Below are positions 7,348 to 14,839 of a DNA stretch of 36,159 bases, in pieces; position 1 is the first letter of the stretch; each line of letters opens with the position of its first letter. The stretch covers positions 1 to 36,159 of the forward strand of contig NZ_JAPFQL010000027.1 in the NCBI RefSeq assembly GCF_028446585.1, written 5' to 3'. The DNA comes from Intrasporangium calvum. GTDB taxonomy: Bacteria > Actinomycetota > Actinomycetes > Actinomycetales > Dermatophilaceae. Made by a program: the position numbers and the translations under genes. Under the pieces are notes generated by a model, which worked only from the letters and a program-made list of their open reading frames with translations, was not told where the DNA came from and ran no database searches.

Positions 7348-8304
7348 TCAGCCGGCCCGGTAGGCCGTCCACATCGAGGAGATCCGGCTCGACTGGTCCG
7401 GCGTGAACTGGTTGTAACAGGCGTCGTAGCTGTAGTCCATGTAGTTGTGGATCGGGTCGAGACCAGGCAGCGCGCACGAGTCGCGGCCCTCCGGGCAGCC
7501 ACTCGTGGAGGAACCCTGCGCGGGCGTGTCCGCGACCCCGTCGTTCTCGGCCGTGCAGCCGCCCTGGAAGGTGTGGTAGAGCCCGAACCAGTGGCCCGCC
7601 TCGTGGGTGGCGGTCTTGCCCTGGTTGTAGTTGGCGATGGTGCCGCCGGGCAGGGAGTCCCAGTGGACCCGGATGCCGTCGATGGACGGGTTCCTGGCGT
7701 AGTCCCACGGGAAGGTGGCGATGCCGAGGTAGCTGAAGTCGACGAGCCAGATGTTGAGCGCGTTGGCGCCGCCCTGGCGGGTCTTGGCGCGGTAGGTCGT
7801 CGACTGGCGGTCCTTGTGCCACTGGTTGTTGTAGTAGCGGTCGACCCCGGCGAGGGTGAAGGTGAATCCGGTGTCGGCCGCCGCTGTCGACTCCCGCCCG
7901 GCGAAGTTCTCGTTGAGCTCGGCCATCTGGGCCTGGATCTGCGCGTCGGTGACGTCGCCCTCGCCGGTGGCGGAGGCCATCACGTGGAAGTACACCGGCA
8001 CGGTGCCGGAGGCGAGGGTGGTCTCGGCACCCAGGGCTGGCTCGCCCTTGGCCTTGAGGATGGCGTTGGTCCGCGCCTCGATCGCGCGCTGCTCATCGAC
8101 GGTGATGTCGCGGTGGTCCTTGCCGTAACCGCCACGGGCAGCGTCGGACTCGTCGGAGTGGGTCTCGGGCACATAGCACTCGGTCGCTGCGTCAGACGTG
8201 GCGAGCGGGCGGGCCTGGGCGGGTGCAGTCAGGCCGAGGGTGGTCAGGGCGAGGGCACCGACGGCCGTGGCCGAGGCGACGCGAAGGCTGCGGGTCATGC
8301 GCAT
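7348..8304 (-). CDS. Secreted zinc metalloprotease, M43 (pappalysin)-like
   Basis: The 318-residue product has a Sec signal peptide (RSLR, a hydrophobic core, then APAQA cleavage near residue 31). A catalytic domain follows with the metzincin zinc site H234-E-A-G-H238-WFGLY-H244 and a Met-turn in NYMDYSYDAC. The stretch ALNIWLVDFSYLGIATFP and Cys pairs around the active site fit the M43 family. It should be exported and hydrolyse extracellular proteins. Between signal and catalytic domain lies a short pro-like region (CYVPETHSDESDAARGG). The ATG at 8302-8304 follows AAGGAA on the minus strand; a second in-frame ATG lies two codons on. The leader can form a stem that hides the ribosome site. 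Confidence 0.9.
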   Translation of the reverse strand: MRMTRSLRVASATAVGALALTTLGLTAPAQARPLATSDAATECYVPETHSDESDAARGGYGKDHRDITVDEQRAIEARTNAILKAKGEPALGAETTLASGTVPVYFHVMASATGEGDVTDAQIQAQMAELNENFAGRESTAAADTGFTFTLAGVDRYYNNQWHKDRQSTTYRAKTRQGGANALNIWLVDFSYLGIATFPWDYARNPSIDGIRVHWDSLPGGTIANYNQGKTATHEAGHWFGLYHTFQGGCTAENDGVADTPAQGSSTSGCPEGRDSCALPGLDPIHNYMDYSYDACYNQFTPDQSSRISSMWTAYRAG

Positions 8305-8313
8305 CTGGGGGTT

Positions 8314-8367
8314 CCTTCCGTCCGGGCCGCGGGGTCAGCGGCCGACGTCGGTCATCCTGACGGAAGG
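8314..8367 (-). promoter_or_regulatory. Inverted repeat covering the protease ribosome-binding site
   Basis: On the minus strand CCTTCCGTC (8367-8359) is the exact complement of GACGGAAGG (8322-8314), which contains the Shine-Dalgarno core before the protease ATG. Pairing would hide the ribosome site, suggesting translational control. The loop is 36 bases, so stability is uncertain. Confidence 0.4.
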
Positions 8368-8394
8368 TGAACGAATGCGCGCGTTGAAATGAAT

Positions 8395-9528
8395 TCAGCG
8401 GGTGCGCAGGGTGATGACGGGGATCTCCGGGGGAGCGAGCACACGGACCGGCGGACCCCAGGCGCCCGCGCCCCGGGAGGTCAGGACCGGCACGTCGCCG
8501 ACCGGTTCGAGACCGTCGAGTGTCGGCTGCTGGAGACGCACGAGCCAGTTGAAGGGCCAGAGCTGCCCGCCGTGCGTGTGCCCGGACAGCTGGAGGTTGA
8601 CTCCGCGGCCCTTGACGAGCTCGGCCATCCGCGGCTGGTGGGCGAGGAGCAGGGTGAAGACGGCCGGGTCGACGCCCCTGAGTGCCGCATCCGGATCGGG
8701 ACCGCTGCCCCCGGTGCGCCCCCCGGAGGAGTCGGGCATCCCCGCGAGGCTGAGGACGCCGCCCCCCGCCTCGATGGTGACGTTCTCGTTGTGGAGCACC
8801 TCGATCCCGAGGTCGTGCCACTGGTGGGCCCACTTCTCCGGCTCGCCGGAGATGACCTCGTGATTCCCGTCGACGCCGTAGACGCCCAGCTCCGCGTCGA
8901 GCCGCCGCAGCGCCTCGATCTCCGAACCGACTTGAGCCACTTTGCCATCCGCGATGTCGCCGGCGATGACGACGAGGTCAGGCTGCTCCGCGTTGACGAG
9001 GTCGACGACCCGCTCGGTGAAGCCGGCGTCACGGATCGGGCCGACGTGCAGGTCGGTGATGAGCGCGATCCGCAGGCCGTCCAGCCCCTCCGGCACCAGG
9101 TCGTTGGTGATCGTCACGGGAGTGATCGACGGGTCGCCCGCCTCGCCGAGGCCGTAGGCCGTCGTCCCCAGTGCCACCACCACTATGACGGGTGCGCCGA
9201 TCCGCAGCACCGGGCGCCGCAGGTCCCCGCGCCCCGCGAGTCGCATCGGCAGGACGATGAGGCCGAGCACGAGTGTCCCGACGATGAGGTACCAGAAGAC
9301 GGCCAGCCACGTCATGCCGATCCAGGCGAGCCAGCGCATCCCGTCCGGGTCGATGACGCCGCCCTGGATGAGGAAGCCGAGCATGATGCCCACCCACCCG
9401 AGAGCGAGCACGACAGCGGCAGCGAGCTGAGCGGCATACGGCCACTGGGGGGTGACGAAGAGGCGGCGGTGGAGGGACCACGTCACCAGCGCGAGCAGCA
9501 CCGCGACGACGGCGACGAACAGGGACAC
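8395..9528 (-). CDS. Membrane-anchored metallophosphoesterase (YaeI-like)
   Basis: The 377-residue protein begins with about four transmembrane segments (residues 1-130), followed by a calcineurin-like phosphoesterase domain. The metal-binding motifs appear in order: ITDLHVG, AGDIADG, DGNHE, LLAHQP and SGHTHGGQ. It resembles the YaeI/YkuE branch, whose members act on phosphorylated lipids or cell-wall metabolites at the membrane; the substrate is uncertain. The start is GTG (9526-9528) with no good ribosome site. The gene follows DUF2277 by 54 bases on the same strand. The 15-base interspersed word lies inside it at 9424-9439, encoding PYAAQL with the gene's only TAT tyrosine codon. Confidence 0.88.
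   Translation of the reverse strand: MSLFVAVVAVLLALVTWSLHRRLFVTPQWPYAAQLAAAVVLALGWVGIMLGFLIQGGVIDPDGMRWLAWIGMTWLAVFWYLIVGTLVLGLIVLPMRLAGRGDLRRPVLRIGAPVIVVVALGTTAYGLGEAGDPSITPVTITNDLVPEGLDGLRIALITDLHVGPIRDAGFTERVVDLVNAEQPDLVVIAGDIADGKVAQVGSEIEALRRLDAELGVYGVDGNHEVISGEPEKWAHQWHDLGIEVLHNENVTIEAGGGVLSLAGMPDSSGGRTGGSGPDPDAALRGVDPAVFTLLLAHQPRMAELVKGRGVNLQLSGHTHGGQLWPFNWLVRLQQPTLDGLEPVGDVPVLTSRGAGAWGPPVRVLAPPEIPVITLRTR
9424..9439 (-). repeat. Interspersed 15-base word inside the phosphoesterase gene
   Basis: The minus strand reads GTATGCCGCTCAGCT, one mismatch from consensus. It is in sense orientation within the gene and read as YAAQL. The TAT codon is the only one in this gene; its other three tyrosines use TAC. 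Confidence 0.75.
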
Positions 9529-9582
9529 AAGGAGAAGGGTCTCAAACGGGCGTGACCCGCGACCGCGCGGCCCCGAGCGAGG

Positions 9583-9858
9583 CTAGGCGGGGGTGCCGAA
9601 GCGCTCGGCGTTGCGGGCGCGCGCCCTGGCCCGCTCGATGTCGCGGTCCTTGGGCGGGGCGCTCGTGGTGAGGTGGTCCAGCAGGTGCTGGGTGGCGTGG
9701 GCGACGGCCTCCACCGCCTCGTCGAAGGCGGCCTGATTGGCCAGGCTCGGCTTGGTGCTGCCGCTGACCTTGCGGACGTACTGGAGGGCCGCGGCGCGCA
9801 CCTCGTCGCTCGTGGCGGGCGGCTCGAAGTTGTGGAGCTGGCGGATGTTCCGGCACAT
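9583..9858 (-). CDS. DUF2277 domain-containing protein
   Basis: This 91-residue cytosolic protein begins MCRNIRQLHNFEPPATSDEV, the hallmark opening of DUF2277, followed by AAALQYVRKVSG. The family is widespread in actinobacteria and has no established function. The ATG at 9856-9858 lies 22 bases from a copy of the interspersed word. It is the first gene of a possible two-gene unit with the downstream phosphoesterase. Confidence 0.9.
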   Translation of the reverse strand: MCRNIRQLHNFEPPATSDEVRAAALQYVRKVSGSTKPSLANQAAFDEAVEAVAHATQHLLDHLTTSAPPKDRDIERARARARNAERFGTPA

Positions 9859-9880
9859 GTTTCGAGACTAACCGCACGTC

Positions 9881-9900
9881 GTATGCCGCTGGGCTGGGTC
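9881..9900 (+). repeat. Interspersed 15-base word, exact
   Basis: GTATGCCGCTGGGCT followed by GGGTC, in the leader of the DUF2277 gene and pointing away from it. The extended match with the copies at 1541 and 17864 reaches about 20 bases. Confidence 0.8.
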
Positions 9901-9934
9901 ACGTGCGGCGGGCTCGGTGGGCTCCGGCGGGGTC

Positions 9935-10108
9935 TGTGGACAACGCACAGGGCTGCAGCGGTTTCTGTCCACAGGGGGTGGACGGACGTTTGCGCAGGTC
10001 GTTTCCCTGGAAGCCAGCCAGATCCACAACCGTCGTCACCACGGTCCACACACCTTGTCCACAGGAAACAACGGCGTGTCGCACCTGTCCGTCCACACGT
10101 TGTCCACA
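9935..10108. promoter_or_regulatory. DnaA-box cluster upstream of dnaB
   Basis: Three perfect actinobacterial DnaA boxes (TTGTCCACA) lie at 9935-9943 (minus strand), 10055-10063 and 10100-10108 (plus). A one-mismatch box, CTGTCCACA, is at 9965-9973, and looser forms ending in GTCCACA are at 10042-10050 and 10089-10097. The 460-base spacer between DUF2277 and dnaB has no other gene. The cluster could regulate dnaB by DnaA, or titrate DnaA. It lacks an obvious AT-rich unwinding region and is not beside dnaA or dnaN. Confidence 0.75.
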
Positions 10109-10320
10109 GGCCGGGGAGGGGATGGCGGCGTTCGCGTTGTGAGGTTCGGCCGGGTGGCTCTAGCGTGGGGCCTGCTCCGCTGGAGATGCCGAGACGAGGG
10201 CCCTCCCCTCAGCCCGGTCCCGGCTCCCGGCGCGGTGTCGGCGTGCCGGTTGGGTGGGATGTCGGTGGCGCGTGGTGCAGTTGTGGTCAGGGGTAGAACG
10301 TCGTCACGGAAGGGGAGCGA

Positions 10321-13101
10321 GTGTCGCTCGATGAGCTGAGCACGAGTGCGTTCGCCACGAAGGCCCGTGGGGACGGACCTCCGGACGACCGGCTGCCGCC
10401 CCAGGACGTGGGCGCCGAGCAGTCCGTCCTCGGCGGCATGCTGCTCTCGAAGGACGCCATCGCCGACTGCGTCGAGCAGCTCAAGGGCACCGACTTCTAC
10501 CGCCCGGCGCACGAGCTCATCTATGACGCGATCCTCGACCTCTACGGCCGCGGCGAGCCCGCTGACGCCATCACGGTCGCCGACGAGCTGACCAAGCGCG
10601 GGGACCTGACTCGGGTCGGCGGCCAGGCCTACCTGCACCAGCTGATCGCGTCGGTGCCCACGGCGGCCAACGCCGGCTACTACGCCCAGATCGTCGCCGA
10701 GCGTGCCGTCCTGCGCCGGCTCGTCGAGGCCGGCACCCGCATCGTGCAGCTCGGCTACGCCCAGGGGGGCGGCGACGTCGAGGACATCGTCAACGCAGCC
10801 CAGGCCGAGGTCTACGCCGTGGCCGACAAGCGCGGCGGCGAGGACTACCACGCGATCGGCGACGTCCTCGAGGCGACGGTCGACGAGATCGAGGTGGCCT
10901 CCGGGCGATCCGGTGAGATGACCGGTGTGCCAACCGGATTCACCGACCTCGATGCCCTGACCAACGGTCTGCACCCCGGCCAGATGATCGTCATCGCCGC
11001 CCGTCCCGCGATGGGCAAGGCGCTCGCCCTCGACACCCCGCTCGCGACGCCCGGCGGGTGGACGACGATGGGCGAGGTCGCGGTCGGCGACCACGTGCTC
11101 GGCGCTGACGGCCGACCGACCAGGGTCGTCGCGGCGACCGAGGTGATGCACGAGCGGCCCTGCTACGAGGTGTCCTTCTCCGACGGGGCCGTCCTCGTCG
11201 CCGACGAGCAGCACCAGTGGTCGGTCCGCCTCGACGGAGAGGCGACCAGGGTGCTGACGACTGCAGCGGTGCTCGTCGCCGTCCGTGAGGGGCACGTCGT
11301 CACCATCGAGCGCATGCCGAGCGGCGGCGACCCCCGAGTCACCCTGGGGCTGTGGAAGATTGACCGGGTCCAGCCGGTGGCCTCCGTGCCGGTCCGGTGC
11401 ATCGAGGTCGAGGCGGCCGACCACCTCTACCTCGCCGGTAGCGCGATGATCCCGACGCACAACTCCACGATCGGCCTCGACATCGTCCGTTCCGCGGCGA
11501 TCAAGCACAAGATGGCCGCCGTCGTCTTCTCGCTCGAGATGAGCCGCACCGAGATCACCATGCGTCTCCTGTCCGCCGAGGCCGGCATCCAGCTCCAGCA
11601 CATGCGCAAGGGCACGATGCGTGAGGAGGACTGGACCCGGCTTGCCTCGACGATGGGCAAGGTGTCGGATGCGCCTCTGTTCATTGACGACTCGCCCAAC
11701 ATGTCGCTCATGGAGATCCGCGCCAAGTGCCGCCGGCTCAAGCAGCGGCACAACCTGCGGATCGTCGTCATCGACTACCTCCAGCTGATGACCTCCGGCA
11801 AGCGCGTCGAGTCCCGTCAGCAGGAGGTGTCCGAGTTCTCCCGAGCGCTGAAGCTGCTCGCCAAGGAGCTCGAGGTGCCGGTCATCGCGATCTCGCAGCT
11901 CAACCGTGGCCCCGAGCAGCGCACCGACAAGAAGCCGGCCATGAGCGACCTCCGCGAGTCGGGCTGCCTGACAGCCGAGACGCGCGTCCTGCGTGCCGAC
12001 ACTGGCGCAGAGGTGACGCTCGGACAGCTCCACGCCGAGGGGGCCAAGGATGTCCCCGTGTGGGCGTTGGACGAGAAACTTCGCTACGTCACGCGCCACC
12101 TGACCCATGTGTTCCCGACCGGCACGAAGCCGGTGTTCAAGCTCACTCTTGCCTCCGGCAAGACGGTCCGTGCGACGGAGAACCATCCGTTCCTGGCCTA
12201 CGAGGGTTGGACTCCTCTGGGAGACTTGCGGACCGGCCATCGGATCGCTGTCCCACGTCACGTGCCTGCCCCCGAGCTGCACGAGCCCTGGGAGGACGAT
12301 GCCGAGATCGTCTCGGCGGCAGCGGTGCTCAGCACCCCTGATCGCCTCTTCCATGCATCCAAGCGGCAGATCGCTCTCTACCTACGGGCTGTCGCGGCGT
12401 CGCGCGGCGTGATCTCGCTGACTGACGAGAACATCACTGTGGCTCATGCCGGCAAGGCTGAGGTGCCTTCTCTCGCACGGCTCCTGCTCCGGTTCGGCAT
12501 CTCGACGGAGGAGCGGCAGGTCGGCACGCGGATCGCGCTCCTGATCGAGGACCGCGACAGCAGGCGCCGCTTCCTGCAGGAGATCGGTTTCGGTGACCGT
12601 GCTCCGCAAGCCGCCGCCGCGGACGTGATGCTCGATGAGATGCGCCGCGCCGCCAGTGCGAGGCGGGGTGCGACCGAGCCGATGAGCTTGCGCGAGAGCT
12701 TGGCCGAAGTCGCGTCCCACGACCTGGCCCCGGAGAAGGGGACTCTGGCCACCTTGGCCAGCACCCTCGACGACCTCGATCTGGATCTGCACGCGGTCAA
12801 CGATGTCCTGTGGGACACCGTCGTCAGCATCGAGCCGGATGGCATCGAGGCGGTTTTCGACGCGACGGTGCTCGGCGGCCACAACTTCATCGCCAACGGC
12901 ATCGCCGTGCACAACTCGATCGAGCAGGACGCGGACATGGTGATCCTGCTCCACCGCGAGGCGGCCTACGAGAAGGACTCGCCCCGCGAGGGGGAGGCGG
13001 ATCTCATCGTGGCCAAGCACCGAAACGGCCCGACCGACACGATCGTCGTGGCCTTCCAGGGCCACTTCAGCCGTTTCACCAACATGGCCACCAACTTCTG
13101 A
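10321..13101 (+). CDS. dnaB: Replicative DNA helicase DnaB with two inteins
   Basis: The 926-residue precursor contains DnaB split by two inteins (residues 234-381 and 549-865); removing them leaves 461 residues, normal for DnaB. The N-terminal domain begins VGAEQSVLGGMLLSKDAI. The RecA-type motor has Walker A (ARPAMGK then STIGLDI, split by intein 1), FSLEMSR, and Walker B LRIVVIDYLQLM near residue 481. The motif MSDLRESG then SIEQDADMV is split by intein 2. DnaB unwinds DNA at the replication fork as a hexamer. The GTG start at 10321 follows a strong GGAAGGGGAG site. Both inteins interrupt catalytic motifs, so activity depends on splicing of each. Confidence 0.96.
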   Translation: MSLDELSTSAFATKARGDGPPDDRLPPQDVGAEQSVLGGMLLSKDAIADCVEQLKGTDFYRPAHELIYDAILDLYGRGEPADAITVADELTKRGDLTRVGGQAYLHQLIASVPTAANAGYYAQIVAERAVLRRLVEAGTRIVQLGYAQGGGDVEDIVNAAQAEVYAVADKRGGEDYHAIGDVLEATVDEIEVASGRSGEMTGVPTGFTDLDALTNGLHPGQMIVIAARPAMGKALALDTPLATPGGWTTMGEVAVGDHVLGADGRPTRVVAATEVMHERPCYEVSFSDGAVLVADEQHQWSVRLDGEATRVLTTAAVLVAVREGHVVTIERMPSGGDPRVTLGLWKIDRVQPVASVPVRCIEVEAADHLYLAGSAMIPTHNSTIGLDIVRSAAIKHKMAAVVFSLEMSRTEITMRLLSAEAGIQLQHMRKGTMREEDWTRLASTMGKVSDAPLFIDDSPNMSLMEIRAKCRRLKQRHNLRIVVIDYLQLMTSGKRVESRQQEVSEFSRALKLLAKELEVPVIAISQLNRGPEQRTDKKPAMSDLRESGCLTAETRVLRADTGAEVTLGQLHAEGAKDVPVWALDEKLRYVTRHLTHVFPTGTKPVFKLTLASGKTVRATENHPFLAYEGWTPLGDLRTGHRIAVPRHVPAPELHEPWEDDAEIVSAAAVLSTPDRLFHASKRQIALYLRAVAASRGVISLTDENITVAHAGKAEVPSLARLLLRFGISTEERQVGTRIALLIEDRDSRRRFLQEIGFGDRAPQAAAADVMLDEMRRAASARRGATEPMSLRESLAEVASHDLAPEKGTLATLASTLDDLDLDLHAVNDVLWDTVVSIEPDGIEAVFDATVLGGHNFIANGIAVHNSIEQDADMVILLHREAAYEKDSPREGEADLIVAKHRNGPTDTIVVAFQGHFSRFTNMATNF
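11020..11463 (+). other. Intein 1 in DnaB: 148-residue class 3 mini-intein in the P-loop
   Basis: The insert begins with Ala (ALALDTPLATPGG), not Cys or Ser, directly after PAMGK, and ends IPTHN before the +1 Ser of STIGL. It has the three hallmarks of class 3 inteins: Trp67 in DEQHQW (block B), Cys127 in VRCIEVE (block F) and Thr146 in PTHN (block G). In this class the block F Cys starts splicing. At 148 residues there is no room for a homing endonuclease. Confidence 0.88.
11965..12915 (+). other. Intein 2 in DnaB: 317 residues, degenerate homing endonuclease
   Basis: The insert starts with Cys (CLTAETRVLRADTG) after RESG and ends GIAVHN before SIEQ. This is the insertion site used by the Synechocystis DnaB intein. 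Block B has TENHPF. Between the splicing halves lie about 200 residues with traces of a LAGLIDADG-type endonuclease (IALYLRAVAASRGVISL, LLLRFGIST, RRFLQEIGFGD). The first GDG motif is absent, and the acidic residue expected in the second is replaced in AASRG. Splicing residues look intact; the nuclease looks dead. Confidence 0.85.
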
Positions 13102-13104
13102 GTG

Positions 13105-13138
13105 GCTGGCTCGCCGCGGGGCGAGCTCAGCAGCATAC
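13105..13138 (+). terminator. Terminator-like hairpin after dnaB that incorporates the interspersed word
   Basis: GCTCGCC (13109-13115) pairs with GGCGAGC (13120-13126) around GCGG, extendable with one bulge through GCTG and CAGC. The 3' arm runs into GAGCTCAGCAGCATAC (13123-13138), the interspersed word on the minus strand with one mismatch. It lies eight bases or so beyond the dnaB stop. Confidence 0.6.
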
Positions 13139-13192
13139 GAGCGCTTCTCACGCGCAGGGGGCGCCATGAGCGCTTCGCGCCACACTGGGGGC

Positions 13193-14218
13193 ATGAGTGA
13201 CGACGCTGCGCAGGCCGCCAAGGACCATCTCCACCAGTGCCTGCGCTGGGCGCGCGAGGACGTGCTGCGCAAGCTGGACGGGCTCGACGAGTACGACGTG
13301 CGCCGGCCCATGACGGCCACCGGCACCAACCTGCTCGGACTGGTCAAGCACTTGGCCTTCTATGAGGCGTCGTACTTCGGGTTCGTCTTCGGCCGGCCCT
13401 ATCCGGAGCCGATTCCCAGCGTTGACGAGGACTTCCGCAACGAGGACCTGATGTGGGTTCCGGCGGCGGAGTCCCGCGAACAGGTGGTCGCGGGCTACCG
13501 CCGGGCCTGCCGCCATGCCGACGACACCATCGAGGCGCTGCCCTTCGATGCCACGGGGCGCGTGCCGTGGTGGGGCGCCAACGACGTGTCCCTCTGTGCG
13601 GTGATGGCCCACATGCTCGGCGAGACCCGCCAGCACCTGGGCCACCTGGACGTCATTCGAGAGCAGCTGGACGGCCGCGTGGGCGGGGACGTCGAGCAGC
13701 TGTCACCGGCCCAGGAAGCTGACTTCGCCCGGCGCTGGCGCCGCGCCGAGAGGGCAGCCAGGGTGGCCGGGAACCGTTTCGTCCCAGCGGGGTTCACGGC
13801 TCCGACCCAACTGGTGGCGGACCGGTTCAGATTGGAGCCGCTCGGCCCCCAGCACAACGAGGCCGACCACGCCGCCTGGATGTCGAGCATCGAGCACATC
13901 CGCCAGACTGCGGGCTACCCCGATGGGGACTGGCCCCCCGCGGACGGCATGTCCCTGGAGGAGAACCTGGCCGACCTGACCCGGCATGCACAGGACTTCG
14001 AGACCGGTCGCGGCTTCACGTTCACCGTCCTTGATCCCGCGGACGGGGACGTCATCGGCTGTGTCTATCTCTACCCGGCGGCGGACGAGCACGATGTCGT
14101 CGTGCAGTCCTGGGTGCGGGCCGACCGGGCCGAGCTCGACACTCCGCTGGCGGACGCCGTGGCGCAGTGGATCGTCCGCGACTGGCCGTGGCGTCACCCT
14201 GACCGGTGCGGGCGGTGA
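13193..14218 (+). CDS. DinB (DUF664)-GNAT fusion protein
   Basis: The product (341 residues from the ATG at 13193) joins two domains in one frame. Residues about 1-180 are a DinB/DUF664 four-helix bundle with putative metal-binding His in VKHLAFYE and in GETRQHLGHLDVIREQL. Residues about 205-330 look like a GNAT-type acetyltransferase domain (DRFRLEPLGPQHNEADHAAWM, then GFTFTVLDPADGDVIGCVYLYP, then VVQSWVRAD). DinB proteins include thiol-dependent transferases; the target of either domain is unknown. An in-frame ATG at 13166 would add nine residues and also has a G-rich site upstream, so the start is uncertain. The gene converges on the TetR operon. Confidence 0.8.
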   Translation: MSDDAAQAAKDHLHQCLRWAREDVLRKLDGLDEYDVRRPMTATGTNLLGLVKHLAFYEASYFGFVFGRPYPEPIPSVDEDFRNEDLMWVPAAESREQVVAGYRRACRHADDTIEALPFDATGRVPWWGANDVSLCAVMAHMLGETRQHLGHLDVIREQLDGRVGGDVEQLSPAQEADFARRWRRAERAARVAGNRFVPAGFTAPTQLVADRFRLEPLGPQHNEADHAAWMSSIEHIRQTAGYPDGDWPPADGMSLEENLADLTRHAQDFETGRGFTFTVLDPADGDVIGCVYLYPAADEHDVVVQSWVRADRAELDTPLADAVAQWIVRDWPWRHPDRCGR

Positions 14219-14242
14219 CTGGCCCGGAGCGGACCGATCACG

Positions 14243-14830
14243 TCACGAGGTCTGACCGGTCAGCTGGTGCAGCAGGAAGGTGAAGCCGGCCCGGAGGCGT
14301 GTCTCGTCGTCCGGGCGGGGGTCGGCGAGGTGGTGCAGGAGGAAGCCGTCGACGTAGTCGACGAGGAAGTCGGCGTGCCGTTCCGCGTCCGGGAGGCCAG
14401 CGATGGCGAGCGCCCGCGTTGCGGTCCGGGTGAAGGACGCGCGCACCGCTGCTGCTGCGGGTCGCAGCGCGGGGTCGCGCGCCGCGTGCAGGTAGGCCTC
14501 GACCTGGGCGAGCTCGATGGTGCGGTCCGAGCCGAGGAGTGCCGCCGCAAAGTGCGTGATGAACTCGTCCGCAGGCAGGTGCTCGAGCTGCTGCGCGAGG
14601 GCGTCGTACGCCGTGGCCTGCTCTGCCGCGAAATGCCGGGTCGCTTCCGCGAGCAGGTCGTCGATGGAGGCGAAGAAGTAGGACGGCGTCGCCGGTGGGA
14701 GACCTGCGCGGGCGGCGATCGCCCGGTGGGTCGCCGCGCCGGGCCCGGCCTCGGCGACGATCTCCACCGCAGCCCGCAGCAAGGCATCTCGCCGTTGCAG
14801 GGCCGAGTCTCGATGCGAACGTCGAACCAT
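14243..14830 (-). CDS. TetR-family regulator of the lyase-kinase operon
   Basis: The 195-residue protein has an N-terminal TetR helix-turn-helix (residues about 14-60: RDALLRAAVEIVAEAGPGAATH, then AGLPPATPSYFFASIDDLL) and an all-helical ligand and dimer domain. It is the last gene of the minus-strand operon, 9 bases after the FGGY kinase. It probably represses that operon through the 22-bp palindrome at 17830-17851. Its ligand is presumably the pathway substrate or a product. Confidence 0.88.
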   Translation of the reverse strand: MVRRSHRDSALQRRDALLRAAVEIVAEAGPGAATHRAIAARAGLPPATPSYFFASIDDLLAEATRHFAAEQATAYDALAQQLEHLPADEFITHFAAALLGSDRTIELAQVEAYLHAARDPALRPAAAAVRASFTRTATRALAIAGLPDAERHADFLVDYVDGFLLHHLADPRPDDETRLRAGFTFLLHQLTGQTS

Positions 14831-14839
14831 GTACTTCTC

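Noticed and set aside
9859-10320. Chromosomal origin oriC
   Set aside because: DnaA boxes are present but too few, with no AT-rich unwinding element and no dnaA or dnaN beside it; dnaB regulation is simpler.
10036-12354. A 772-codon minus-strand open frame over dnaB
   Set aside because: Shadow of dnaB; no start context and no protein similarity visible.
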